Positions 12,251 to 23,899 of a DNA stretch of 64,000 nt are shown here, piece after piece (the first letter of the stretch is position 1; the number at the start of each line of letters is the position of its first letter). This DNA comes from Numida meleagris (taxonomy: Eukaryota; Chordata; Aves; Galliformes; Numididae), in the NCBI RefSeq assembly GCF_002078875.1, contig NC_034409.1, positions 106,936,935 to 107,000,934 of the forward strand, given 5' to 3'. The position numbers and the translations under genes were made by a program. Below the pieces are notes generated by a model. It searched no databases and had not been told where the DNA came from. It was given only the letters and a program-made list of their open reading frames with translations.

Positions 12251-15200
12251 GCAGAATTTAATCTCAAGTCTCCAGGTGATTCTTTTCCCCCTTGAAGGCC
12301 GGCCTTGGAGGTGCGGGTATGTGTTAGCAAGGCGTAGTAGCGCGAGCATTTGAAGTCAGCTAAGCACAAACAGAGGTATGCTGTGCTTAAGCTGCCGCCA
12401 AGGTACAAGTGAGCACCTGAGGAGAATGGAAACTGGGAGCTGCTGGAAAATGGGACAAGTCTTTTGTGAGATCTTCTGACATGCCCTTCCCCACCACCAC
12501 CTCATCTGTCCACACGTTTTCATCCTCTCTATGCCTTTCTGCCCCTTCAGCTGTCTGGCATGTTGCTCAATATCTCCCCGTGACAGGATGCCACGAGGCC
12601 TCTGTCACCTGCTGGAGCTGCCAGCGTGCCTCTCTGTGGCACACGGTTCCCATACCACTGAGTGTCACAGCTGTGGTGATCCACAGCCTTTCAACTCAGC
12701 ATGAGCAGAGCCTTACTTTTGTGAATGTAGACCCAGTTTCTCACTTCATAACTTAAAAGTGCTGCATGTAGCAAGCCTTAAGTTCTCTTAAGTTTGAGTG
12801 TATGGTTTAGCCGCTATGGCATAGGAACTCAGAAAATGTGCGCAGTATATGTGACCTCTGTAAGTGAAGAGTACCCAGTGGACCCCACAGGTGCCTTCAG
12901 TGTGGTCCCCCACTGGCTTCTGAATCCCCAAACGCAAAGCCAGAAGTTCATTGGCAACGTTCTGCAACAGTTTTCTGAACTCCATCCCTGAAGGCGCTCA
13001 AGGCCAGGTTGGATGGGGCCCTGGGCAGCCTGAGCTGGGGAGTGCAGCCCTGGCCACGGCAGGGGTTGGGGCTGGCTGAGTTTTGAGGTCCCTTCCAACA
13101 CAAACCATTTTGTGCTTCTATGATTTCACTTAGCCTGAGGTAATAATTGGGAAATGTGTTCTCTCTCTGAAGGTTCACATAAAATTTCCTCTGTCTTAAT
13201 CCTTTGACTCTTAAATATGACACAGAACATTTTAAGAGCTCAGACCAGCAGTATCTTAAAAAAGATTTACTGTCCTCATTTTTTTTTTTTAATACAACAA
13301 ATGAGAAACTGGGTTTATTTATAGAAAACTTTAAACGTTCATAATGATCTGCATTCTTCCTCACTGAGATTGAAGGGTTGAAGTACAACTGCAGCTCAGG
13401 TGTTAAGGATGACTAAGTCAGAGAGAATTTCCTGGTTTTATTGCTATTATAAAGAATAGGGTGTGTTTGTGACTCTTTTTAGTAATGTTTAGAGTTAACG
13501 TTACCACTGTTTTCTACTGAGTTTTGTTATTTTTTTTGTGGTTTTTTTTTTTTTTTTGGGGGGGGGNNNNNNNNNNNNNNNNNNNNNNNNNNNNNNNNNN
13601 NNNNNNNNNNNNNNNNNNNNNNNNNNNNNNNNNNNNNNNNNGTTTTGTTATTTTTTTTGTGGTTTTTTTTTTTTTTTGGGGGGGGGGGTACAATACAGGA
13701 ATAATCTAATGCAATAGCTGATAGAGAATATAGGCTAGAGAGATCAAAGCTTTACAGGAGAGAAGATCTCTTTGTGTAGTATTATAAACTGAACTTGAGG
13801 CAGTAAGATCTACTCCTAAGAGAAATGTCAAAACTTCCTTTTGGCATGAATAAACATAAGCAGAGCCTCCAGAATGGGTACACTGGACTACCGTGTCCAT
13901 TCTGCAGTAACAGATGCAGACAAGTTAGGCAGAGTCAATGGGGAAGGTGGTAAGTCTTGCAAAACAAGACTTGAGAACAAGTGAAGAATTTGACCTTATT
14001 CTAGAGAGGGGATAAACAGAGAAGGGACAGACATCTGAAAATTTGTAAAAGCCTGTTCCAAGAAGGAAAAGTTAAGGTATTGTAAGGAATATACATTGCT
14101 TGGCATATATAACACATGCTAGTAGGCTGGCAAAGTGAACATATTGGGTGTTTTTGAACAATGATTTTTTTTTTTAACTCAATTTCCAGAATGGTGAAAC
14201 TCAGAATTTTCCTTTTTCTCTTTAATGGACCGTTACATTCAAGGACATGTATCATTAACGATCAGGAAGTATCTCATGACCTCAAAATGTCGGGGTTTCC
14301 CAATTCCACTGTGATATTTCACTGTTTAACATCATAAATTAGGTAATGTATCCCTTCTAAATAAGGAATGCATCTTCAGCGTTTGCACAGGCTGAAGCCC
14401 CCAGGGGGAATAGGCTGTCTTCAAGAGGGTGGGTGGTTGCTGCATGGTGGAAACAGCAGGCAGCTCCTGGAGCTGCTTGTAATCAGGCTCCTTAGGGTAT
14501 GGTACTGCTGTGGATAAAATGCGTGGGAGCAATTGTGCCTGCGTATTGATCTGCTATTTCTCTGCATCCAGTGTGCTCAGCCCAATGGAACATGCCATCT
14601 GGGATGAGCATGTTCTCCAGCCCAGCTCTCAGTGGTCATCACAAGACCCATCAGCAATGTCTCTCACTTGGTCCTTGCACAGCTGGGGCTGCATGGAGGA
14701 GTTTTTGAGCCCACCTGCGACATGCCAGTCAGTGTGAGGGAAAGCACGGTGAAAATGGATGACTATGCTGCAACAGCATAGCCCAGCCTGCACTGTGGCT
14801 GGCCACCTGCCCCGCACCATCATGGTGGTGGTTTTGCCCCACTGAGAGGCCCAGCCCAGCCCAGCCCCACACACACACCCATTGCTCACAACAACCTCAC
14901 AGCTATCCACGCTGCTGGGGCTGAAACCAGGGCCCAGGGAGGGTGCAGTGCTAACTCAGGTTATGGCAAATAATTGTATGCACTTTGATACATTGGCTAA
15001 ACACAGTCCTGTGGAAAGCAAAAAATACACAGCTTTGCTGTCCATTTTGATAATCATATACTCAACTTCAAAAATCTGATCAGATCTCTCTACTGGACTT
15101 TCATGAGCCCTATCTTAGCAGAGAGAAATACCCCTCACTTCACATCATCGCTTTTTGGCATTACATACATTTGTGAACAACTGTTTTCAAGGATGAAGCA

Positions 15201-18200
15201 CAGGAAGAGTAAAATTTTATGAAAAGTCTCTGATGAGACACCTGGAGACCTCACTAAGAATTGCAGCCACTGCCATCAAACCAAACTGATGTGTTAATTT
15301 CACAAAAGGTCACATATTCTACTAGTGTTATGTTTTTGTTGCTCTTTTTTGTGTGTGTGTGTCAGTAAAAACTATATATTAAAAAAATGAGTTTTGTTAC
15401 TTGTATAAATTAACTATATTACATATTTCATATGTGGCCCAAGACAATTCCTCTTCACTCAGTGTGACCCAGGCAGTCCAAAAGGTTGGACACCTGTGGT
15501 TTAAACCATTATTGTAGTGTCTACATATCACACAAAATCAACAGTAACTGCATACAACCTGAATAGTCATGTGTGATATCTGGTACTTATTTTTCAGTGT
15601 CATAATCCTGCTTAGATTGAGGGACTGAATTGAACTTCATGTCTCTTTGCAGCATCATGCCTATGCATTGAAGGGATTTGGTGGATAGGAGGGGTTGGAT
15701 TCTCTTCTTGAAGATCAAGTTTTCAAAATGAAAGGAGTTCTCAGAGATGGGAATGCAACAAATGCTCTGTTTCCACATCTCCAAAGGCAATGATTAACGC
15801 AGTATATTAGAAAAAAAATAGCCAGTTTTGTAGCAGTGCCAGGGAAAATGCCTTATTTTTTGTGTTGCTATGAGTGCATCTTTATGCCTGTGTTTTTCTT
15901 CTCAGCAGATTTTGTGAAGTTATCAGGGCTCTTGTTGGCATCATCGTTTGCTTGGTACTTGGGATATTTATTTGCTGCTCATGTACCACAAGAGTCACTG
16001 TCAACATCTATAGCTTATCTTCAAGACATTGGAAAGAAACCAGTGCTGAGGGGTATGTAGTTGTATTTTTTTTTTTCTTTTGATCTAATATTCTATGTTT
16101 ACTCGTTAAATTAAAAATCACTTACAATCATAGAATCATTGAGGTTGGAGAAGGCCACTAAGATCACCTAGTCCAACTGCTAAGCCATCCCCACCATGCC
16201 CCCTGCCTATGTCCCTCATTGCCACATCCACACGGCTCTTGAACACCTCCAGGGACGGTGACTCCACCACCTCCCTGGGCAGCCTGTGCCACTGCTTCAC
16301 CACACCTTCTGAGAAGAAATTTTTCCAAATATCCAACCTAAACCTCCCCTGATGTAACTTAAGGTCGTTACCTCTTGTCCTCTTGTTAACTAGTAAGCCA
16401 TTATAAGAATGATGATGTTTGTATAAAGTGAATTCATTTAATTAGTGCAAGTTTGAACTACTTCTTAAACACTATTTTGAATAAACATAATGTCATATTA
16501 TATTTGCCAGTATGGAAATATTAATAATTGACTAGTAATCTGATAACACCTTATTTGTTTATTAGCATGTAAACATAAGTCACCTGCAAAGCTGCTGCTG
16601 AAGCTTTGGCTCTACCATAGGTGTTCTTTAGAGTTATGGTAACTGGTTGAATGACTAACGAAAGTTTATGATGTAGTTGTCATTTTTTTTCCTCTGATCT
16701 GACTGAGCGACTTAATGTACACATTTTTCTCATTCTGTGACTGTTACTGTGTGAAAAAGTTTAGAATTCTAGCAATCAATTTCAAGCTATCTGTAGGAAT
16801 TCTTTATCCTTATAGCCCTTGTGTACTCTTAGTTGGAATAATACAAAATAGTTAGTATGATCTGATTTGAATCAAGAGTATATGTAATTTGTTTCTCTAG
16901 ATGAGCTAGCTCTTGTTCCCAGAAGTGGTTTGGAAGCCAGTGATAACCCAAAACCCAGGCAAATCTGTGATTATGTTGCCATGATACTGGAAAACTGACA
17001 GGATTGGCCTCTGTATATATAAGTGCGAGTTAACACATCGACACTAAGTGATTCTTTCCATGTAGAAATTGTTTAGGTAGCATTCAAGAAAACTTTCTCA
17101 TCTTTGCTGTTGTAGCCCCACTCCCCAAAAGACAGAAGTGCGATCACTGGTCTCCCTGCTCGCCTGGGAGCTATGCCTATCGGATTCTTAGTGGTGGTGG
17201 CAGAGAAAAGCTGGCTAAAATCTGTTTTGAGGATGAGCTGTAAGTACCTGTCTGACTTGATATCTATGCAAATGCTTTGTAGTATGAAGAGGGATCTTCC
17301 ATTTTGGTTCACTGGCAAGTAAGCTCCTACCAAGGGAAACTAAAAACCTCTGTAGTAAAATTACATGCAAAAAAAGGCCACCATTGTATATTCCCTTTTC
17401 AGTGTTAGTAAGAATGCCCTAGGTCTCAGGAACAAGTAAGTTTTTCCCTGCCATTCCTATTTTCCTTTTTATGGCTCTCTTTATGGGATGAAGTCTATCT
17501 TAAATACAATTTCTTCTCTGATTCCTCCTTTCTGGAGGGCTTTATGGTGATGATTCAAACCGAGACAATCCATTTCCATGGATCTCTGGCCTAAAGTAAA
17601 GACTTAGCAATGGTGATAGAAGAGCTAAAGGTAACTTGGAGATAGTGACTTCGAACGTATACTTATAAATGCATTTTTAAAGTTATCTTAAATTTTTCTC
17701 CTCTTCTTGTGTGTTCTGCTTTTGGAATAGCACATTTTTGCCATGTGGGTCTATGCTGTTTTTGCTGAAGGTTGTGTTTTCCTCTCCCAGACACTGTAGT
17801 TTCTATGTAGTATACCTGCCTTTGCCCAGTCTCCAAGTTGTTTGATTGGCTTTCTTTCATATCCCAGACTGACTCATAACTTTTTATTGATGAGCAGTTG
17901 TAACATGAGGTCTTGGGAGACATGTCCTCTGAGTCATTTAGACGTCGATTGAAGGACTTGTAAACTGTTGATGCATTATTGGTGATAAACATCAGAGTAT
18001 ATCTGACAGTATTTAACTCTGTATTTCTTTCTTTTTAGTATTAGTAAAAATATTAGTAAAAAATTATTTAGTACTTAGTATTTATTTTTTTTAAATACAT
18101 ACATCTCAGGTTATTTTCTTTGTTCCTTGCCATAAGCTGTGTTCAGCTGTTGGTTTCAACTATGATTTTTAGTTTTAGTGGTTCAGGATAGGCAGTTTAA

Positions 18201-21200
18201 AACATATTGAGCAATCAATACCTTCTGAAAGTCAGATTTGTTCATGGTTTTTCAAAGTGGACAAGTAAAGTGACTTTAAATCTTAAAGTGATCTTTCAAG
18301 TAGGTATAGCCACGTGGTTTACTGTCATAGAAATAAACCCACACATTTGTTTTATTTTTCTACTTTATCTTTCTGGCTGGATTTGTACAAAGTACTTTCT
18401 TGATCTGGCTCATTTTGCAAGACTCATTAAGTACCTTTGAAGGAAATGGACTGGTAGAATGTGCAAGATTTTTAAGCCATAGCTCTTGTTTACTACTAGC
18501 TCTTGAATTAAATAACTGAAGAAAGCATGATCACCAGGAAGTGACTTAGCATTAGTAAATCTGACTTTGAATCAGAGTCTCTGGAAGGATGAATTCTACT
18601 GATACAGCATTTTTTTTTCAATTCCAGGCTTATCAGTGAAGAAAAGGGTAATGTTGGAAGAGGTATAAACATAGCCATTGTGAATTGTAAGTAAGATAAA
18701 AAAATGTTAGAGACATATCCATGTAATGATAAAAAAAAAATAAAAGTTTGTGATTCTTTTAGTAGCTGGTATAGAAGCAAAAGAAACATTGGAAACTTGA
18801 CTCATGTTAAATGTAAGAAGGACAAATTGCTGTTTGAGAGAAAACATCTTTTGGATAAATAAAATGTGTACATAATCAGTAGAAGAAAATTAAAAGGTGT
18901 ACAATAACTGAGAATTGCAGTTCTACCACAAGGTACAAATTCCTTTTCCGGACTTGGCCAGTGGACAGAAAGACAAACTCAAAGCTAGATTAATATGAAA
19001 GTGCTTGTAGTAGGAGCTGTGGGAAAGCTGATGCTGTAGTTTACTCCAGATCTGGATGCACCATTTTATCTTAGATGAATAGGTGTGGTGATGAAGTGCA
19101 ATGCATTCAATGATGGATCCTTAGAAAAATGATTGCTAAATATTGTAGGGGAGAGGAAGCAAGGGATGCATAAACAAGTTGGTTTCGATCACAGAACATT
19201 TTTGTTCCAGTTTTCTTGTCTCATTATTGCTAAGAGAGGTCTTAGCCTTGTCTGAATTCGCATGATTTTATTTGAGTCACTGGGCTCAACTACTGTAGAC
19301 AAGAATCTGTTCCAATATATACTTTTTTTCCAGTTGACTACTGCATGTTTTTCTTGTTTCCAAAAAGGAACCTTCAAAGATTTACTGGTAGGAATAGGTA
19401 AACAGGATAACCAAAGTCAATTAGTTCAGTTAACATGAATTTAAAAATTTGAAAAAGATCTCCAGTTTTACTGAAAACAGCAGCACAATTGAATATGAAT
19501 ATTGACCAGAATGTTTTGGAATGACTAATTGTTTGCATACTCTATTTCTGATATCGTTATGATGTCTGAGTGTTGAGTTTTTCTCCACTGAGACTGAAGT
19601 AGTGTGAAAGCTTGGATGTCTGAAACACTGCACAGAATGGAGCCATTCAAATAGAATCAGGCTTAATCAACTTCTTTATGTATGGTTGTGACCTAGTGTA
19701 GTATACGTATGTATAAAAACTTGGATGTGCACAGTAAACTGAATTTCTTCCTTAAAATAATTCTGGCTTAGTCATTAGTGATGTTCAGATCCGGACTTCT
19801 GTTGAAAGAAGAATGCGTTTATTTCCAGTGTGATTTTCTTTGACAGTTTGCAGGTCTGTGTTGTAATAGAAGTGATTTGTGAAGATTTTTTTCAGCTGAC
19901 TGCAGCCGCAAGCTGTGTCTACACAAAATATTCTCCCCAAATCTCAAACTTGCATTATTCTATATTCCTTCCAATTTAAAAACCCAAACAAAAGAAAAAT
20001 CAGAATCACAATAATACCAAAACTTAGAGATGCCTTAATTTTGCTGACAATGCTGTGTGTGCTGATTAAATGTAATCGTTTTTGCTCATATTTGCACTTC
20101 TTATTTTTTCTTACAGATGAAACAGGAAAACTAACATCGGCAAGTTTCTTTGACATGTGGGCAGGAGGTAGGAAAAAGAGTTCAATAAAGCTTTTGTTAA
20201 CATTTCAGTGTTTGATAAAGACATATTAAAATATTTGTCCTATTCTTTCAATGACTATGCTTCTCCCATTGAAGAGGATCACTTAGAAACACACAGCAGT
20301 TGTATTCATTTAAAGATGCAATAGCCAGGTCTTCTGACAGCAAATTTTGCCTGAAAAGCTATGTTTTTTTTCTGTTGGTTGAGTTAGTTAATGTTTGTTG
20401 TGGTTAGCTATTATTTTCTCTCTCCATTATTTCAATCTGTGAAGGATAGCACTTAAAAGATAGTACATCCATTCAGCAAAATCCTTTTTCCATAGACTTC
20501 CTCTTAGTATACTTCTCCGTATCTAAACAGAAGATCTACGTTAAGAATAGCTTTTTCCAGACTTAGGATGATACTAGTTACCTTACTTACTACTAAGAAG
20601 AAACAAAATGCTGCAAGGCACTCACAGCTGATTCTTTTACCACTTAAGAATGTTTATGACCTTGCATGCATGAATAGAAATCACACTGGGTCTAATCATG
20701 GGGCTACAGATTTTTATGTGGTATGTAGACTGGAATGTCTCCAAGGCTACTGCTACACAATGCACTTATTTTCCATAGAAAACAATGTATGCCTTAGCAA
20801 TTGCAAAACAAATAAATATCTTAGTGCTGCAAATAGGCTGCCTCTTAATGAAAATGTATGTACAGTGGGATGTGTTACTTAGCTCTACAGTTAGCATGGT
20901 AGTTAGCACACAGAAATAAAGGCACAGAGTATCAGTGACTTCTGGACTATGCCATGTTTTTCTGCTGGTGGAGTATTATGTGGGGTAAATATAAAAAAAA
21001 AAAAAATCTTGTGTGTAAATGCTTTCTGTTTTCAGAGGTTCAGAAGTATCTTTCTTTACAGCTGGGAATTATAGATCAACCTTTGCTCTTCTGGTCTTCA
21101 GTGAGAGCTGGCAGCTTTCTGCATCTTCAAGGATTAGGCAAGTCCTGTGCCAGTGCATGGAAAGATTGCCTAAATAGGTCTCATTTTGAATAGACAAGGT

Positions 21201-23260
21201 CAGAAAGTGAGAAGTTGAATGCAAGAGAAAGTAGGTGGAATGTGATTGTGTGTGTGTGAGAGTAATCAGTTGTGTAATTAATTCAACAGACCACTCAGAA
21301 GAGATGGTGGCTTTCATTGAAAGTGCGCCACAAGGGTCCCTGCTTTTCATGGTTACTCATGATGACGGAAGCACCCGGTAAGCAAACTATTCATGACAGG
21401 CTGAGAAACACAGCAACAAGTAGCTTGGCAGTCACTGTCATAAAATGGTGTAAAGGAGTGATTTATTTAATCATATAGTCATTTCCTCTCTTAAAGGCTT
21501 TGATTACGTATACATTCAGTGCTTGCCCATGTCATGTATGTTGATGCTTCCAAAGATGGAAGGAGAGTGTCATACTTGTTTAAAAGCACCAGTTATCCTC
21601 ATAAAGGGCAGTGTTATTACCTCTGGGTCACAACCTTCTATGAAGAAGGTATCCACAGCTCTAATTAGAAAATATTTAGCTTGCATTCCTTCTTACATCT
21701 TAACCTGATTCTTCAAGTTCGTTCAAATCTTACGCTATTTTGGTCTGAAGTCATTATACCATAATTAAAAAGGGACAGTCATAGAATCATAGAATTAGTA
21801 ATAAGGTTGGAAAAGACCTGCAAGATCATCCAGTCCAACCATCCACCTATCACCAATAACCCCACTAAACCATGTCTCTCAACGCAACGTCTAAATGTTT
21901 CTTGAACACCTCCAGGGACGGTGACTCCACCACCTCGCTGGGCAGCCCATTCCAGTGCCGACCACTCTTTCAGAAAAGTAGTATTTCCTAACGTCCAGTC
22001 TTAATCACTTGGCTGATAAACATGTGATGCCTTTGTTTATATTTAAAAAGGGATAAAATATCAACTAGTATTTGAGACATATTTCTTTCTGCTGCACTGT
22101 TACAAACAGATTGTGTTAACATAGGGATGTAGAGAAGAGGAATTCGAAGATAGAATTTTTCTCTGTAGGTTTAATGGCGTGCTACTAAGACAGCACTCAG
22201 GAATTTTTAAACTTCTCATAATTTCTTCTACCAACCTGCTAGTGTAAACAACAGAATTAGAGACTCATCTAGATTGGAAAAGACCTTCAGAATCATCAAG
22301 TCCAACCATCAACCTGACTTACTGAGTCCCATAATTAAACCATGTCCCTTAGTGCCACAACCACATATCCCTTAAATGTCTCCAGAGATAGGGGCTACAC
22401 CACTTCCCCAGTCAGCCTGCTCCATTGCTTGACCCCCCTCTCTGTGAAAAATTTCTTCCTGATGTCCAAACTAAATGTCCCCTGGCCTTGAGGCTATTTC
22501 CTTGTGTCCTATTGCTTGTGAACTGAGAAAAGAGACCAACATCCACCTCACAGCAATCTCCTTTCAGGTAGTTGTAGAGAGCAATGTGGTAAACCACCAG
22601 CCACTTCTCACCGTAAAGCCACTGTGTTCTTTTTCAGCTTTTTTCACTTCTCATATTATTAATACCTTTTTTCACTAATTTTTTTTAGGTTGAAAAGTAA
22701 TGCCAAAAAGTTAGTAGAAGCTCTGGGAAGTAAAGAAATACAAAATATGAAGTTCAGGTCAAGCTGGGCTTTTATAGCTGCTAAAGGCTTCAAGCTTCCA
22801 GACGATATCCAAAGAGAAAAGGTCAGGTTCATTTTATTTTCAACAGTTGTTTGTTTCAATGTTGTTTGTAACCTTCAGGTACAAATTTTGTGAGATATCT
22901 GTAGTAACTGTAGAGTAAGCCTCAGTTGTACAAAGCAAATTCTCTAATGTGTCATTCTTTGCTTTAGATCTGAGACTTTGAATCTTTGGATTTCTTAGGC
23001 AGAGTGTAAGAGAAATTGGTGGAATCTTCACTCATTATGTTGAATAAGATGTCTAACATACCACTCAGCTTCCCAGTCCTACCACATTTCTCTTTTATGT
23101 TGTATAAGGTTTGACAAATTGATTTGGTAAACACAAATATAGATTTTTATTTTATTTCATTTTTTAACAGATAAACCACTCTGACAATAAGAAGAATAGA
23201 TACAGTGGCTGGCCAGCTGAAATACAGATAGAGGGCTGTATCCCAGGAAACCTGATGTAA
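12100..23260 (+). CDS. FAM3B: FAM3B (PANDER), secreted cytokine-like protein, 8 coding exons
   Basis: Coding exons: 12100-12118, 15909-16052, 17116-17239, 18628-18686, 20117-20167, 21290-21377, 22689-22821, 23171-23260. All have GT/AG borders and matching phases; the total is 708 nt, 235 codons plus stop, exactly the human length and alignable without gaps. FAM3B is secreted and in mammals acts on pancreatic islets and liver metabolism. Residues about 8-31 form a hydrophobic signal or anchor segment. The FAM3 globular domain begins at KRQKCDHW (59-66). Cysteines 63, 69, 91 and 229 are at the human positions and are expected to make two disulfides; human Cys126 is Phe here. [16 protein letters not shown] and the C-terminal [11 protein letters not shown] are strongly conserved. 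The exon 1 start was chosen because it has a good donor in the CpG island and gives the correct phase and length. Exon 2 has a CAGCAG tandem acceptor. Confidence 0.93.
12985..13126 (+). mobile_element. CR1 LINE 3' end, FAM3B intron 1
   Basis: A short, 5'-truncated CR1 copy in plus orientation. It carries the characteristic 3' end, with GGTTGGATGGGGCCCTGGGC and then GGTCCCTTCCAACAC and the terminal TTCTATGATTT. CR1 is the dominant bird retrotransposon, and most copies are truncated like this. Confidence 0.85.
13522..13689. other. Assembly gap (75 N) flanked by identical T/G-rich sequence
   Basis: Ns fill 13567-13641. The sequence before the gap (from 13521: GTTTTGTTATTTTTTTTGTG, then a T run and a G run) is repeated after the gap from 13642, differing only in homopolymer length. 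The two sides look like the same locus read twice, so the gap is probably an unmerged overlap at a T/G homopolymer rather than missing sequence. It lies in FAM3B intron 1 and does not touch an exon. Confidence 0.85.
15085..15505 (+). mobile_element. Decayed hAT (Charlie-like) DNA transposon, transposase C-terminus
   Basis: Around 15140-15200 a translated stretch reads [20 protein letters not shown], matching the C-terminal dimerisation region of hAT transposases (family pattern FGSTYxCExxFSxMKxxK). The preceding conserved piece ([11 protein letters not shown]) lies in a different frame, so there is at least one frameshift, and a stop follows soon after. At the right end, near 15436-15503, is TGTGGCCCA and then CCAAAAGGTTGGACACCTGT, the sort of terminal sequence seen in Charlie-type elements. 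A fossil within FAM3B intron 1, not a working transposase. The left end was not found. Confidence 0.65.
16127..16390 (-). mobile_element. CR1 LINE fragment, minus orientation, FAM3B intron 2
   Basis: Begins with the reversed CR1 3' end (ATCATAGAATCATTGAGGTT) and continues through CACGGCTCTTGAACACCTCC and CTCCCTGGGCAGCCTGTGCC, all standard CR1 sequence. 5'-truncated. Confidence 0.9.
21779..22005 (-). mobile_element. CR1 LINE fragment, minus orientation, FAM3B intron 6
   Basis: Typical reversed CR1 3' end (CATAGAATCATAGAATTAG, GGTTGGAAAAGACCTGCAAG) followed by the conserved CCTCCAGGGACGGTGACTCC block. Lies between exons 6 and 7. Confidence 0.9.
22256..22595 (-). mobile_element. Older CR1 LINE fragment, minus orientation, FAM3B intron 6
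   Basis: A more diverged CR1 copy than the one 250 bases to its left. Recognisable blocks are GATTGGAAAAGACCTTCAGA, TCAAGTCCAACCATCAACCT and CTCCTTTCAGGTAGTTGTAG. It ends about 95 bases before FAM3B exon 7. Confidence 0.85.
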
Positions 23261-23665
23261 ACAAATGCATACCTCCTTAGCAAAGATTCTTCTGTATTTT
23301 TACACGTATAACTCTGGTAGTTTGCATCCAGAATCCAAAAAGCATCTGAACAGCACTTGTAAAATAAGTCATATGTACAGTTTTTGCCCTTGCTTTCATT
23401 TGTGAGGTTTTTCTCTAATGTGAAAACAAATAGATATTTTGATGACAAGTGGTAATAAAATACTCTGGTTTGGAATTACAGTACATAGGCAGTTGGTTGT
23501 AAAATACCAGGGTTATTGAAAGTGATTGTACATTGTCATCAGTAATTTGTTAGTTACTTGTTTTTAGCATGTATTTCCTTTTGGTTCCCTTTATACGCTA
23601 ACATAAAACTTAATTTAGCCTGTAATATAAAATCACTAGCAATAAAACAAGTTATTTTGATACTA
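23261..23665 (+). terminator. FAM3B 3' UTR with candidate poly(A) signals
   Basis: AT-rich sequence after the FAM3B stop codon (TAA, 23258-23260). AATAAA hexamers occur at 23454-23459 and 23641-23646; either could define the transcript end. No other coding feature is seen here. Confidence 0.55.
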
Positions 23666-23899
23666 ATTTATTGGTAACTTTACTTCTTTTCAGAAGAAGC
23701 CACCACATTTGTTGAGCTGGTTTTGGTGATGTTAACGATACAGAATAACATTGTGAACATGCGAAGAACAAGTTATTTGAATTATTTTAGCAAATGTAAG
23801 CTGCAAGTCTACCTGGTTTGTTTTGTTTTCCCTTTTTGTATGTTTAACTTACTTTAAAAGTTTGTAATGACTTCATGCCAGCTTCAGTGTTGTTCATGC

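Noticed and set aside
11609..12408. Long open frames on both strands over the CpG island (up to 228 codons)
   Set aside because: GC-rich DNA has few stops. The frames overlap on both strands and run over the FAM3B exon 1 donor, with proline/arginine/glycine-rich composition and no family signal.
15874..16083. Hydrophobic alternate frame over FAM3B exon 2
   Set aside because: A frame-shifted shadow of the signal/anchor segment of FAM3B. The chosen frame matches human FAM3B without gaps.
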